A program made the position numbers and the translations under genes. Below the pieces are notes generated by a model. The model was not told the DNA's origin and made no database searches. It saw nothing but the letters and a program-made list of their open reading frames with translations. A stretch of 64,000 nt of DNA from Escherichia coli DSM 30083 = JCM 1649 = ATCC 11775 (GTDB taxonomy: Bacteria > Pseudomonadota > Gammaproteobacteria > Enterobacterales > Enterobacteriaceae), in assembly GCF_003697165.2 (NCBI RefSeq), contig NZ_CP033092.2, positions 4,340,001 through 4,404,000 of the forward strand. Reading direction: 5' to 3'. Shown in pieces: positions 25,961 through 34,745 of this stretch (the stretch's first letter is position 1; each line of letters begins with the position of its first letter).

Positions 25961-27184
25961 TCATGAGCGCCATTTAAAATTACCATCCTGAATATCATAT
26001 GACAATATATTTTCACTAAAGCATGAATTGTATATATCTATTAACTCTGGAAAATTATCAGGATTCACCTTCAAATTCACTTGAATGTTACGTTTAATTT
26101 CACCCAGCAGTTCTTCATGTGTGGATTTTATTATCCCTTTCTCATAATCGATAAATACACACATGTTCTTTATGAATTCAAAACCTTTTCCTGTATACAG
26201 TTTAATGAATGCCACCAGAGCAAACATTTCAAGATATAGCCATAATGCCACGTTAGTTTTTTGCAAAGTATAAAAAATTGAATTCGCCACTCTTTTACTT
26301 ATTGCTCTTTTATACTGTGATCGGGCAAGATTCAGTAGCGGAAGCTCTCGTTCAATAAATGAATGTGAAAAGACTGGATAAATTGATGTAGGAAACCTTT
26401 CAGGTCTTATGATATTTTCTATTTCCACCATAAATCTATCCATAGAAAGAAAGTCACTTTCTTTTTTTATTCTGGTATAGAGACCGCCTTTATTCCTTTC
26501 TGAGGTTTGTTTTCGTGCTATCCCCCCCAACACTTTCTCTAATTGTTTATTTATCTTCGTATAATTAAATACAACCATTCTTCTTATCATCCTCGGAAGG
26601 ATAATAATATCAGTGCTTGAATCACTTGAGCGGCAATTATTATTTATCCATGCAACTTCAAGTTGCAGTATCGGAACATTAACTTTTCTGGGGTGAATAT
26701 CTCTCTGATATCGTTTTTTGTATGCGTTTTCATTAAGATATTCTCTGCTGTAGAGAAACTTATAGCAATATAATCTGATAATATCTTTTATGTAAAATTT
26801 AAATAGTTCACCTGTAACAGATATATGTTTTCTGCTCAGTAACTCCTGTGTATTAAGCCATTCCCGTGACCGAAGCACACCCTTGTGAAAACTTTTTCTT
26901 ACTTGCTTTGAAGCACGCCATTGGTGTAATATTTTTGCGTCCTCAATAATTCTCTTTCCCGTTTTATTTTTTGCAGCATCTCTTACTCTATAAAATATCT
27001 CCCAGTCCAGACTTTTGTCATATCTACTAATTATACGACAAATATTCCTGACCCGACGATTCTCTTTATTTCGCTTCCATAGCTTATAATGATCATCGCA
27101 TAACCTTAAGGCATTTGCCTCATCAAATTCTGAAACAGGATTACTGCATTTTTTATTCCGACAGATACCTTTGTTTTTAGCCAT
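25961..27184 (-). CDS. Unknown 407-residue protein with N-terminal zinc-ribbon-like motif
   Basis: I do not recognise this protein. The N-terminus has CX4C (Cys8, Cys13) and CX2H (Cys29, His32), which could bind zinc. The rest is basic and helix-rich, with no signal peptide or Walker motif; one hydrophobic stretch near residues 310-335 (ALWLYLEMFALVAFIKLYTG) may be buried or membrane-associated. Its base composition is much more AT-rich than its neighbours, which points to recent acquisition. It is divergent from the YeeP-like gene, across 100 bp with a palindrome. The position is a cargo slot in CP4-like modules, so defence or another accessory role is plausible but unproven. Confidence 0.65.
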   Translation of the reverse strand: MAKNKGICRNKKCSNPVSEFDEANALRLCDDHYKLWKRNKENRRVRNICRIISRYDKSLDWEIFYRVRDAAKNKTGKRIIEDAKILHQWRASKQVRKSFHKGVLRSREWLNTQELLSRKHISVTGELFKFYIKDIIRLYCYKFLYSREYLNENAYKKRYQRDIHPRKVNVPILQLEVAWINNNCRSSDSSTDIIILPRMIRRMVVFNYTKINKQLEKVLGGIARKQTSERNKGGLYTRIKKESDFLSMDRFMVEIENIIRPERFPTSIYPVFSHSFIERELPLLNLARSQYKRAISKRVANSIFYTLQKTNVALWLYLEMFALVAFIKLYTGKGFEFIKNMCVFIDYEKGIIKSTHEELLGEIKRNIQVNLKVNPDNFPELIDIYNSCFSENILSYDIQDGNFKWRS

Positions 27185-27237
27185 ACTCTTCTTCCCGTCA
27201 ATGGAAAAATTTTCACACCCATATTACCTGAATGATA

Positions 27238-27260
27238 AACCGGATTAGTGTGATCCGGTT
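27238..27260. promoter_or_regulatory. Palindrome in the divergent promoter region
   Basis: AACCGGAT (27238-27245) and ATCCGGTT (27253-27260) form a perfect inverted repeat with 7-bp spacer. It lies in the 100-bp region between the divergent unknown gene and the YeeP-like gene. The dyad is typical of an operator, but no cognate regulator is shown; the WYL regulator at 28372 or the GTPase locus itself are candidates. Confidence 0.45.
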
Positions 27261-27284
27261 CAGTGAAATCAACAGGATACCGGT

Positions 27285-28169
27285 ATGCCATTCAGCAATT
27301 CTTCCCTCTCCGCGCAAGTGAAATCATATCTGACGTTTCTTCCTGAAGAAATTCGCCAGAAAATCCTTGAACATCTCCACGGTGTTATTCATTACGAGCC
27401 CGTGATTGGCATTATGGGTAAATCCGGCACCGGCAAAAGCAGTCTGTGTAATGCCATTTTTCAGTCCCGTATCTGCGCCACGCATCCCCTGAACGGCTGC
27501 ACCCGCCAGGCTCATCGCCTCACCCTGCAGATTGGTGAACGCAGAATGACGCTGGTCGATCTGCCCGGCATTGGTGAGACACCGCAGCATGATCAGGAAT
27601 ACCGGGAGATTTACCGTCAGTTACTGCCGGAACTGGATCTGATTATCTGGATCCTGCGGGCTGATGAACGTGCGTATGCTGCCGATATTGCCATGCATCA
27701 GTTTTTACTGAATGAAGGTGCAGATCCCTCGCGTTTTCTGTTTGTTCTCAGCCATGCCGATCGCGTGTTTCCTGCTGAAGAATGGAATGCCACAGAAAAA
27801 TGCCCATCCCGTCACCAGGAACTCTCACTGGCAACTGTTACAGCCAGGGTGGCAACCCTGTTCCCGTCATCATTTCCGGTACTCCCCGTTGCTGCGCCTG
27901 TCGGCTGGAATCTTCCGGCGTTTGTGTCGCTGATGATCCACGCCCTGCCACCGCAGGCAACCAGTGCGGTTTATTCACATATCCGGGGGGAAAACCGCTC
28001 TGAACAGGCCCAGAAACACGCACAACAGACTTTTGGTGACGCCATCGGGAAAAGTTTTGACGACGCCGTTGCCCGGTTCACTTTTCCGGTCTGGATGTTA
28101 CAGCTTCTGCGTAAAGCCCGGGACCGCATTATCCGCCTGCTGGAAACACTGTGGGATCGTCTGTTCTGA
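27285..28169 (+). CDS. YeeP/YfjP-like GTPase
   Basis: A 294-residue Era/YihA-related GTPase typical of CP4-44/CP4-57 modules. The P-loop GKSGTGKS is at residues 45-52, followed by the switch II DLPGIGE and the base-contact region around FVLSHADRV. It is full length, unlike the truncated K-12 YeeP. The C-terminal basic helix region (LRKARDRIIRLLETLWDRLF) may contact membrane or RNA. Function is unproven. Confidence 0.88.
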   Translation: MPFSNSSLSAQVKSYLTFLPEEIRQKILEHLHGVIHYEPVIGIMGKSGTGKSSLCNAIFQSRICATHPLNGCTRQAHRLTLQIGERRMTLVDLPGIGETPQHDQEYREIYRQLLPELDLIIWILRADERAYAADIAMHQFLLNEGADPSRFLFVLSHADRVFPAEEWNATEKCPSRHQELSLATVTARVATLFPSSFPVLPVAAPVGWNLPAFVSLMIHALPPQATSAVYSHIRGENRSEQAQKHAQQTFGDAIGKSFDDAVARFTFPVWMLQLLRKARDRIIRLLETLWDRLF

Positions 28170-28371
28170 CACACTCACGCCGACAGGATGTGTCGCTGGA
28201 TTAACGAGTATTCTTCTTTTTATGAAATCATCATTAAAAATCAGATAATTAAAGGAATATTTTTTCTGCTGCATTTTATTCCTGATTATTCAGATACGAC
28301 ACATCCTTTCAACACCATGAGGCATAATAACATCATGAAATAAAAGATGTTTTCTTACGGAGTACACATCT

Positions 28372-29052
28372 ATGTCTGATGATCGTTCCCGGCATGATCG
28401 TCTGGCGGTTCGCTTATCACTCATTATCAGCCGACTGATGGCCGGAGAATCTCTGTCACTAAAGACACTGTCAGATGAATTTGGCGTTACAGAACGTACT
28501 TTACAGCGCGATTTTCATCAGCGTCTGGTTCACCTGGATTTAGAGTACAGAAATGGCAGGTACAGCCTCAGACGACAGAGCAGCCCGTGTGCGATCCCTG
28601 AAATGCTTTCTTTTATACAGAATACCGGGATCGCACGGATACTTCCGCTCCGGAACGGACGACTGATAACCTGTCTTACCGACAACCAGGAGCCCTCTCC
28701 CTGCCTTATCTGGCTACCGGCGCCGGATATCACTGCAACGTTCCCCGAGTGTTTCTCGCAACTCATCCTGGCAATAAAACAGTGTATCCACATCTCGCTG
28801 ATGACTGAGCGATGGTATACGTCACTGGAGCCCTGCCGGCTCATTTATTACAGCGGAAGCTGGTATCTGATCGCGTTACAGAAGGGAAAACTGCAGGTCT
28901 TTCCCCTGGCAGATATCAAATCAGTCAGCCTGACATCAGAACGGTTTGAACGGAGAGGCCACATCCACAATCTGGTCGCTGAAGAGCGTTTTATCTCCGC
29001 CCTGCCACATTTCTCTTTCATCCATAAACTTATCAACACCTTTAACCTGTGA
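28372..29052 (+). CDS. WYL-domain transcriptional regulator (YfjR-like)
   Basis: A 226-residue DNA-binding protein. Residues 10-60 form a DeoR-type helix-turn-helix (SLIISRLMAGESLSLKTLSDEFGVTERTLQRDF). Residues about 140-200 are a WYL-like ligand domain (SLEPCRLIYYSGSWYLIALQKG). WYL regulators often control mobile-element and defence genes. The 202-bp upstream gap is AT-rich and probably holds its promoter. Confidence 0.85.
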   Translation: MSDDRSRHDRLAVRLSLIISRLMAGESLSLKTLSDEFGVTERTLQRDFHQRLVHLDLEYRNGRYSLRRQSSPCAIPEMLSFIQNTGIARILPLRNGRLITCLTDNQEPSPCLIWLPAPDITATFPECFSQLILAIKQCIHISLMTERWYTSLEPCRLIYYSGSWYLIALQKGKLQVFPLADIKSVSLTSERFERRGHIHNLVAEERFISALPHFSFIHKLINTFNL

Positions 29053-29202
29053 TCGCCGGCCTGCCAAAGCCGTCCCGACAGGTATGGAGACAATATGTTG
29101 AACAGAAAACTAAATATATGGCTATTACGTCATTTCCTGAACAGTCACTGCATACCTTCCATCATTATCAATAACACCGTACGTTCATTTCAGAGGTCAG
29201 TC

Positions 29203-29880
29203 ATGAATACCAGAACTCTTTTTCCCCTGCTTTTCACTGTTGCATCCTTCTCCGCCTCCGCCGGTAACTGGGCTGTCAAAAACGGCTGGTGCCAGACCAT
29301 GACGGAAGATGGTCAGGCGCTGGTAATGCTGAAAAATGGCACGATTGGTATTACCGGCCTGATGCAGGGATGCCCGAATGGCGTACAGACGCTCCTGGGC
29401 AGCCGTATCAGTATTAACGGTAACCTGATCCCCACATCACAAATGTGTAATCAGCAGACGGGATTCAGGGCTGTTGAGGTGGAAGCCGAACAGGCGTCGG
29501 AAATGGTCAAAAAAGCCGTTCACTCCATAGCAGAGCGTGATGTGTCCGTTTTACAGGCATTTGGTGTACGAATGGAATTCACCCGCGGTGATATGCTGAA
29601 GGTCTGTCCGAAATTTGTCACATCACTTGCCGTTTTTTCCCCGAAACAGACGACCACTATTAATAAAGACTCCGTACTGCAGGCTGCCCGACAGGCATAC
29701 GCCCGGAAATACGACGAGGAAACAACAGAAACCGCTGATTTTGGCTCTTACGAAGTAAAAGGCAATAAGGTTGAGTTTGAAGTATTCAATCCTGAAGACC
29801 GTGCGTACGACAAAGTGACCGTCACGGTTGGTGCTGACGGTAATGCCACCGGCGCCAGCGTTGAATTTATCGGAAAATAG
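29203..29880 (+). CDS. Secreted/periplasmic protein of unknown function
   Basis: A 225-residue protein from ATG 29203 with a signal peptide (TLFPLLFTVASFSASAGN, predicted cleavage after ASA). I do not recognise a family. The mature part has three cysteines (in NGWCQT, QGCPN and QMCNQQ) plus one in LKVCPKF, so disulfides are possible. A helical middle section, then a predicted beta-rich C-terminus (KVTVTVGADGNATGASVEF), complete it. It sits where CP4-57 carries small membrane or lipoprotein genes. An earlier start at 29095 would mask the signal peptide. Confidence 0.7.
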   Translation: MNTRTLFPLLFTVASFSASAGNWAVKNGWCQTMTEDGQALVMLKNGTIGITGLMQGCPNGVQTLLGSRISINGNLIPTSQMCNQQTGFRAVEVEAEQASEMVKKAVHSIAERDVSVLQAFGVRMEFTRGDMLKVCPKFVTSLAVFSPKQTTTINKDSVLQAARQAYARKYDEETTETADFGSYEVKGNKVEFEVFNPEDRAYDKVTVTVGADGNATGASVEFIGK

Positions 29881-29885
29881 CCGGT

Positions 29886-30119
29886 ATGTTGGACTGTCGC
29901 CCTGTTTTATTGCCCGAAGGCCCTTTCTCACGCGAACAGGCGGTTGTCATCACAACAGCTTACCGCAATGTGCTTATTGAAGATGACCAGGGAACGCATT
30001 TCCGGCTGGTTATCCGCAATGCCGAAGGGCAGCTACGCTGGCGGTGCTGGAATTTTGAACCTGATGCCGGAAAACAGCTAAATTCGTATCTCGCCAGTGA
30101 GGGAATTCTCAGGCAATAA
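29886..30119 (+). CDS. DUF905 family protein (YkfF/YpjJ-like)
   Basis: A 77-residue protein matching the small DUF905 family of CP4 modules: LLPEGPFSREQAVVITTAYRNV, IEDDQGTHFRLVIRN and WRCWNFEPDAGKQLN are diagnostic. No biochemical function is known. It begins 5 bp after the secreted protein gene and is followed by a terminator. Confidence 0.88.
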   Translation: MLDCRPVLLPEGPFSREQAVVITTAYRNVLIEDDQGTHFRLVIRNAEGQLRWRCWNFEPDAGKQLNSYLASEGILRQ

Positions 30120-30140
30120 ACGTCTTCATTTCATCCATCA

Positions 30141-30172
30141 GGCCGCGTCTTCTCCGGGAGACGCGGCCTTTT
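30141..30172 (+). terminator. Rho-independent terminator
   Basis: GGCCGCGTCT (30141-30150) pairs with AGACGCGGCC (30159-30168), followed by TTTT. It ends the DUF905 transcript. Confidence 0.88.
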
Positions 30173-30208
30173 CGTTTATACCGCTAATTCATTCATAAGG
30201 AGCAAAGT

Positions 30209-31027
30209 ATGCAATTAGCCAGTCGTTTTGGTCATGTAAATCAGATCCGTCGGGAGCGCCCACTGACACGCGAAGAACTGATGTACCACGTCCCGAGTAT
30301 TTTTGGAGAAGACCGGCACACCTCCCGCAGTGAACGGTATGCGTACATTCCCACCATCACCGTCCTGGAAAATCTGCAGCGGGAAGGCTTTCAGCCGTTC
30401 TTCGCCTGCCAGACCCGTGTGCGCGACCAGAGCCGCCGGGAATATACCAAACATATGCTGCGTCTGCGGCGGGCCGGACAGATAACCGGTCAGCATGTGC
30501 CTGAAATTATTCTGCTCAACTCCCATGACGGTTCATCCAGCTACCAGATGTTACCCGGATATTTTCGTGCCATTTGTACCAATGGACTGGTCTGCGGTCA
30601 GTCTCTGGGAGAATTGCGTGTTCCACACCGGGGAAATGTGGTGGAGAAAGTTATTGAAGGGGCTTACGAGGTGGTGGGCGTGTTTGACCGGATAGAGGAG
30701 AAGCGTGATGCCATGCAGTCGCTGGTCCTGCCGCCACCGACACGCCAGGCGCTGGCACAGGCGGCACTGACTTACCGTTATGGTGACGAACATCAGCCCG
30801 TCACCACCGCCGACATTCTGACGCCACGACGCCGGGAGGATTACGGTAAGGACCTGTGGAGTACTTATCAGACCATCCAGGAGAATATGCTAAAAGGCGG
30901 AATTTCCGGTCGCAGTGCCAGAGGAAAACGTATCCACACCCGTGCCATTCACAGCATCGACACCGGCATTAAGCTCAATCGCGCATTGTGGGTGATGGCA
31001 GAAACGCTACTGGAGAGCCTGCGCTGA
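30209..31027 (+). CDS. DUF932 family protein (YafZ/YfjQ/YkfH-like)
   Basis: A 272-residue DUF932 protein, a steady member of CP4-like modules. The typical start MQLASRFG, the central EIILLNSHDGSSSYQMLPGYFRAICTNGL and the C-terminal RGKRIHTRAIHSIDTGIKLNRALW are all present. DUF932 proteins resemble the LGT_TIGR03299 phage group and may act in mobile-element maintenance; function is unproven. Ribosome-binding site AAGGAG. Confidence 0.9.
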   Translation: MQLASRFGHVNQIRRERPLTREELMYHVPSIFGEDRHTSRSERYAYIPTITVLENLQREGFQPFFACQTRVRDQSRREYTKHMLRLRRAGQITGQHVPEIILLNSHDGSSSYQMLPGYFRAICTNGLVCGQSLGELRVPHRGNVVEKVIEGAYEVVGVFDRIEEKRDAMQSLVLPPPTRQALAQAALTYRYGDEHQPVTTADILTPRRREDYGKDLWSTYQTIQENMLKGGISGRSARGKRIHTRAIHSIDTGIKLNRALWVMAETLLESLR

Positions 31028-31084
31028 TGCAATCTGTCCCTGAAGGCGTGATTCAGGCACCAGAATCACCCGACGCCCCGGAGA

Positions 31085-31106
31085 ACTCAGTCTGTGCAGA
31101 CTGAGT
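31085..31106. repeat. Perfect palindrome between DUF932 and ArdB-like genes
   Basis: ACTCAGTCTG (31085-31094) and CAGACTGAGT (31097-31106) are separated by TG. There is no T tract. The 265-bp gap 31028-31292 contains no gene; this dyad may be an operator or a processing hairpin. Confidence 0.45.
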
Positions 31107-31292
31107 ACAGGCAATGGCATCTTCTGGCCATCCGTCTGTGACCGGAACGGTTACGCGTACGGCTGTCCGGAATTTCAGCCGAATATCATTCATCCCTGAT
31201 ATTGCCGGGTCTCACGGTCAGTGATGAACGTGATGTTGTCAGCCCCCGGCCTTTATTTCCTCTCATTTATACACATTGTAAGGATTTCACTC

Positions 31293-31772
31293 ATGAAAAT
31301 CGTTTCTCAGAACACAACTGCTCTTTCTTCAGCCACAGCACCAGGGAATAACCAGCCCCAACTGGTTGCTACTCCCGTCCCTGATGAACAACGTATCAGC
31401 TTCTGGCCGCAGCATTTTGGCCTCATTCCACAGTGGGTGACCCTGGAGCCCCGTGTCTTCGGCTGGATGGACCGTCTGTGCGAAGACTACTGCGGGGGCA
31501 TCTGGAATCTGTACACCCTGAACAACGGTGGCGCATTTATGGCACCTGAACCGGATGACGATGATGACGAAACATGGGTACTGTTCAATGCCATGAACGG
31601 TAACCGCGCTGAAATGAGTCCGGAAGCTGCCGGTATTGCCGCCTGTCTGATGACGTACAGCCATCATGCCTGTCGTACGGAATGTTATGCCATGACGGTC
31701 CATTATTACCGGCTGCGGGATTACGCCCTGCAGCATCCGGAATGCAGCGCCATTATGCGCATCATTGACTGA
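31293..31772 (+). CDS. Antirestriction protein, ArdB/KlcA family (YfjX/YafX-like)
   Basis: A 159-residue ArdB/KlcA-type protein. Relatives block type I restriction in vivo without mimicking DNA charge directly. Visible features are FWPQHFG.IPQWVTLEPRVFGWMDRLCEDYCGG, the Asp-rich loop PDDDDDETW and the C-terminal HHACRTECYAMTVHYYRLRDYA. ATG 31293 gives the family-typical start MKIVSQ. It helps the island enter hosts with restriction systems. Confidence 0.9.
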   Translation: MKIVSQNTTALSSATAPGNNQPQLVATPVPDEQRISFWPQHFGLIPQWVTLEPRVFGWMDRLCEDYCGGIWNLYTLNNGGAFMAPEPDDDDDETWVLFNAMNGNRAEMSPEAAGIAACLMTYSHHACRTECYAMTVHYYRLRDYALQHPECSAIMRIID

Positions 31773-31786
31773 AAGGGGCCGGAACA

Positions 31787-32263
31787 ATGCAACAGATTTC
31801 CTTTCTGCCCGGAGAAATGACGCCCGGTGAGCGCAGCCTCATTCAACGGGCCCTGAAAACCCTGGACCGCCATCTTCATGAACCCGGCGTGGCCTTCACC
31901 TCCACCCGTGCGGCACGAGAATGGCTGATTCTGAACATGGCGGGACTGGAGCGGGAAGAGTTCCGGGTGCTGTATCTGAACAACCAGAATCAGCTGATTG
32001 CCGGTGAAACCCTCTTCACCGGCACCATCAACCGCACGGAAGTCCATCCCCGGGAAGTGATTAAACGCGCCCTGTATCACAATGCCGCTGCTGTGGTGCT
32101 GGCACACAATCACCCGTCCGGTGAAGTCACACCCAGCAAGGCAGACCGCCTTATCACGGAACGTCTGGTACAGGCACTGGGCCTGGTGGATATCCGGGTG
32201 CCGGACCATCTGATAGTCGGTGGCAGCCAGGTTTTCTCCTTTGCGGAACACGGTCTGCTTTAA
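31787..32263 (+). CDS. RadC-like JAB-domain protein (YeeS/YfjY/YkfG)
   Basis: A 158-residue JAB1/MPN-type protein with metal-binding AHNHPSGEVTPSKAD near residue 105 and an upstream catalytic Glu region. The family is named RadC, but the DNA repair role has been withdrawn. Short copies like this belong to CP4-type modules. It begins 14 bp after the ArdB-like gene, so the two form an operon. Confidence 0.93.
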   Translation: MQQISFLPGEMTPGERSLIQRALKTLDRHLHEPGVAFTSTRAAREWLILNMAGLEREEFRVLYLNNQNQLIAGETLFTGTINRTEVHPREVIKRALYHNAAAVVLAHNHPSGEVTPSKADRLITERLVQALGLVDIRVPDHLIVGGSQVFSFAEHGLL

Positions 32264-32349
32264 CCCGTCACCGTCACAATCACCTTCATATCACTTCAGT
32301 TTCTCTTTCTCAGCTGTTTCTTACTTTCACATTCAGGAGGACTATTCTC

Positions 32350-32571
32350 ATGAAAATCATCACCCGTGGTGAAGCCATGCGTATTCACCGTCAGCATCCT
32401 GCATCCCGTCTTTTTCCGTTCTGTACCGGTAAATACCGCTGGCACGGTAGCACGGATACATATACCGGCCGTGAAGTACAGGATATTCCCTGTGTGCTGG
32501 CCGTGTTTGCAGAACGCCGGAAGGACAGTTTTGGTCCGTATGTCCGGCTGATGAGCGTCACCCTGAACTGA
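32350..32571 (+). CDS. yeeT: YeeT family protein (DUF987)
   Basis: A 73-residue DUF987 protein: MKIITRGEAMRIHRQHP..RLFPFCTGKYRWHGS is the family signature. It always lies directly upstream of the CbeA/CbtA pair in these modules. Function is unknown. AGGAGG ribosome-binding site. Confidence 0.92.
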   Translation: MKIITRGEAMRIHRQHPASRLFPFCTGKYRWHGSTDTYTGREVQDIPCVLAVFAERRKDSFGPYVRLMSVTLN

Positions 32572-32650
32572 GTCTGGAAGGGCATTCAGAAGAGCAGAAT
32601 TATCGCCACCACCGGACCATTCTTAACCAATTTTCTGTGAGGATTTTATC

Positions 32651-33019
32651 GTGTCAGACACACTCCCCGGGACAACGCTTCCCGACGACAATAACGACCG
32701 TACCTGGTGGGGACTGCCCTGCACCGTGACGCCCTGTTTTGGTGCCCGTCTGGTACAGGAAGGCAACCGGTTGCATTACCTTGCCGACCGCGCCGGTATC
32801 AGAGGGCGGTTCAGCGACGCGGATTCGTACCACCTGGACCAGGCCTTTCCGCTGCTGATGAAACAACTGGAACTCATGCTCACCAGCGGTGAACTGAATC
32901 CCCGCCATCAGCATACCGTCACGCTGTATGCAAAAGGGCTGACCTGCGAAGCCGACACCCTCGGCAGTTGTGGCTACGTTTATATGGCTGTTTATCCGAC
33001 GCCCGAAACGAAAAAGTAA
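32651..33019 (+). CDS. cbeA: CbeA/YeeU antitoxin (cytoskeleton bundling)
   Basis: A 122-residue type IV antitoxin. It binds and stabilises MreB and FtsZ filaments and so opposes CbtA. The NDRTWWGLPCTVTPCFGARLVQEGNRLHYLADRAGI signature and the C-terminal EADTLGSCGYVYMAVYPT are present. It lies 88 bp upstream of the toxin gene. Confidence 0.93.
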   Translation: MSDTLPGTTLPDDNNDRTWWGLPCTVTPCFGARLVQEGNRLHYLADRAGIRGRFSDADSYHLDQAFPLLMKQLELMLTSGELNPRHQHTVTLYAKGLTCEADTLGSCGYVYMAVYPTPETKK

Positions 33020-33107
33020 CTCTCCAGAATAACCTTCTGCTCGGCCTGGTGCTTTCACCACGCCACTTTTCCATTTTTCATCTCTGCATATCAGGAAAAT
33101 CTTCAGT

Positions 33108-33485
33108 ATGAAAACATTACCTGTATTACCCGGGCAGGCGGCCAGTTCACGCCCGTCTCCGGTTGAAATCTGGCAGACACTGCTCACCCGACTGCTGGAT
33201 CAGCACTACGGCCTTACGCTGAATGACACACCGTTCGCTGATGAACGTGTGATTGAGCAGCATATTGAGGCAGGCATTTCACTGTGCGATGCGGTGAACT
33301 TTCTCGTTGAAAAATACGCACTGGTACGTACCGACCAGCCGGGATTCAGCGCCTGTACCCGTTCTCAGTTAATAAACAGTATTGATATCCTCCGGGCTCG
33401 CAGGGCGACCGGCCTGATGACCCGCGACAATTACAGAACGGTAAATAATATTATCCTGGGTAAGCACCCGGAGGTGAAACAATGA
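33108..33485 (+). CDS. cbtA: CbtA/YeeV toxin
   Basis: A 125-residue toxin that inhibits MreB and FtsZ polymerisation and blocks division and elongation. MKTLPVLP, the central VNFLVEKYALVRTDQPGFS and the C-terminal RATGLMTRDNYRTVNNI are family-typical. It is full length, so it is probably active and countered by the CbeA encoded upstream. Its stop overlaps the next gene by ATGA. Confidence 0.93.
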   Translation: MKTLPVLPGQAASSRPSPVEIWQTLLTRLLDQHYGLTLNDTPFADERVIEQHIEAGISLCDAVNFLVEKYALVRTDQPGFSACTRSQLINSIDILRARRATGLMTRDNYRTVNNIILGKHPEVKQ

Positions 33486-33904
33486 AACTTTCCCTGACGC
33501 CGGAAGCCGACAGCGTTAACGTACAGGCACTGAATATGGGGCGAATTGTCGTTGACATTGATGGTGTTAATCTCGCTGAACTGATTAATAAGGCCGCTGA
33601 AAACGGTGATTCACTCCGCGTGGTGGATGACCGTGACTCTACCGAAACACCGGCAACTTATGCCAGCCCTCATCAGTTGCCGGAAGACAATACAGTGATA
33701 CAGAGCGTGATGCCATTAACCACTGAAACAGCGCTGGATATCCTCATTGCGTGGCTGCAGGACAATATCGACTGCGGGTCCGGAATTATTTTCGACAACG
33801 ATGAGGATAAAACGGATTCGGCAGCACTGCTGCCCTGTATTGAACAGGCCAGGGAGGATATCCGTACCCTGCACCAACTGCAACTTATGCACCAGAACCG
33901 GTGA
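33482..33904 (+). CDS. DUF5983 family protein (YeeW-like region)
   Basis: A 140-residue acidic protein that follows the toxin gene with a 4-base overlap. The first 45 residues (MKLSLTPEADSVNVQALNMGRIVVDIDGVNLAELI) and the TALDILIAWLQDN segment are typical of DUF5983 proteins in CbtA modules. K-12 keeps only a remnant, YeeW. The function is unknown; translational coupling suggests a role with the toxin pair. Confidence 0.85.
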   Translation: MKLSLTPEADSVNVQALNMGRIVVDIDGVNLAELINKAAENGDSLRVVDDRDSTETPATYASPHQLPEDNTVIQSVMPLTTETALDILIAWLQDNIDCGSGIIFDNDEDKTDSAALLPCIEQAREDIRTLHQLQLMHQNR

Positions 33905-33932
33905 ATCTCACTCACCAGACTCCATTCTCCTG

Positions 33933-33963
33933 ACGCCAGCCTGAACAGGGCTGGCGTTTTCGT
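33933..33963 (+). terminator. Rho-independent terminator after the toxin module
   Basis: ACGCCAGCC (33933-33941) pairs with GGCTGGCGT (33949-33957), followed by TTTCG and more T residues. Confidence 0.88.
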
Positions 33964-33988
33964 TTATAAACAGAAAGGAAACCTCATA

Positions 33989-34552
33989 ATGTCAGATATC
34001 ACAATCCCCCACCCGAACGCGGTCAACGGGCATACAGCCGTTATCTGTTCCACAAGTATCAGACACATCCTGGCTGTACGAAAGAGTACACTACTGCAAA
34101 TCGACACGCTTATCCGGCAACTGACAGAAATCTCAGCACTGACGGAAAATATTGGCGGTAAAGCCGCCCCGGACTGGGCGATGAAACAGAATTTTCGCTG
34201 TGGTTGCTGGATGATGGAGAAACCAGAAACAGCAATGAAAGCCATTACCCGGAATCTTGAGCGCGAAATCTGGCGTAACCTGATGCAGCGTTCCGGGATG
34301 TTTTCCTTAATGGATGCACAGGCACGTGATACAGGGTTCAGGTCACTGGAATATGATAATTTTCCGGAAATCAGCGAAGCGAACATTCTGAGCACATTTA
34401 AACAACTGCACCAGAATAAGGATGAGCTGTTTGAGCGGGGGGAGATCAATGCCTTCAGAGGACTGAGCCGGGATTACAAAACCAGGCCGCCCTGCAAATT
34501 TAGTAATAAAATTATCATCAACAACCTGGTGAGATGGGACCGGTGGGGATAA
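33989..34552 (+). pseudogene. DUF4942 family protein, C-terminally truncated
   Basis: A 187-residue product that begins like DUF4942 proteins of CP4 modules and reaches the conserved NAFRGLS.DYKT..PCKF..KIIINNLVRWDRWG. It then stops, while full-length relatives run to about 280 residues. The lost part contains the C-terminal domain. The truncation lies 200 bp from the island edge and may reflect an old end of the element. Function of the family is unknown. Confidence 0.75.
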
Positions 34553-34566
34553 TGAGATGGTCCTCC

Positions 34567-34595
34567 CACCTTAACAGTAGTACGCTGTTAAGGTG
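34567..34595. repeat. Perfect 11-bp hairpin after the truncated DUF4942 gene
   Basis: CACCTTAACAG (34567-34577) pairs with CTGTTAAGGTG (34585-34595) across a 7-nt loop. There is no strong T tract. It may be a weak terminator or an arm-type binding site near the attachment site. Confidence 0.5.
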
Positions 34596-34745
34596 AATCC
34601 CTTTATGCGTCCCCCTTTTCACCTCATCTTCCAACTCCCGGGTTTGATTCCTTTTTCACAGCAAAAGGGACTGAGGGTACAAAAGAGGGTACATTTTTCA
34701 CCAAACCAAATAAATCACATCAATATCAATATGATAAATAAAATA

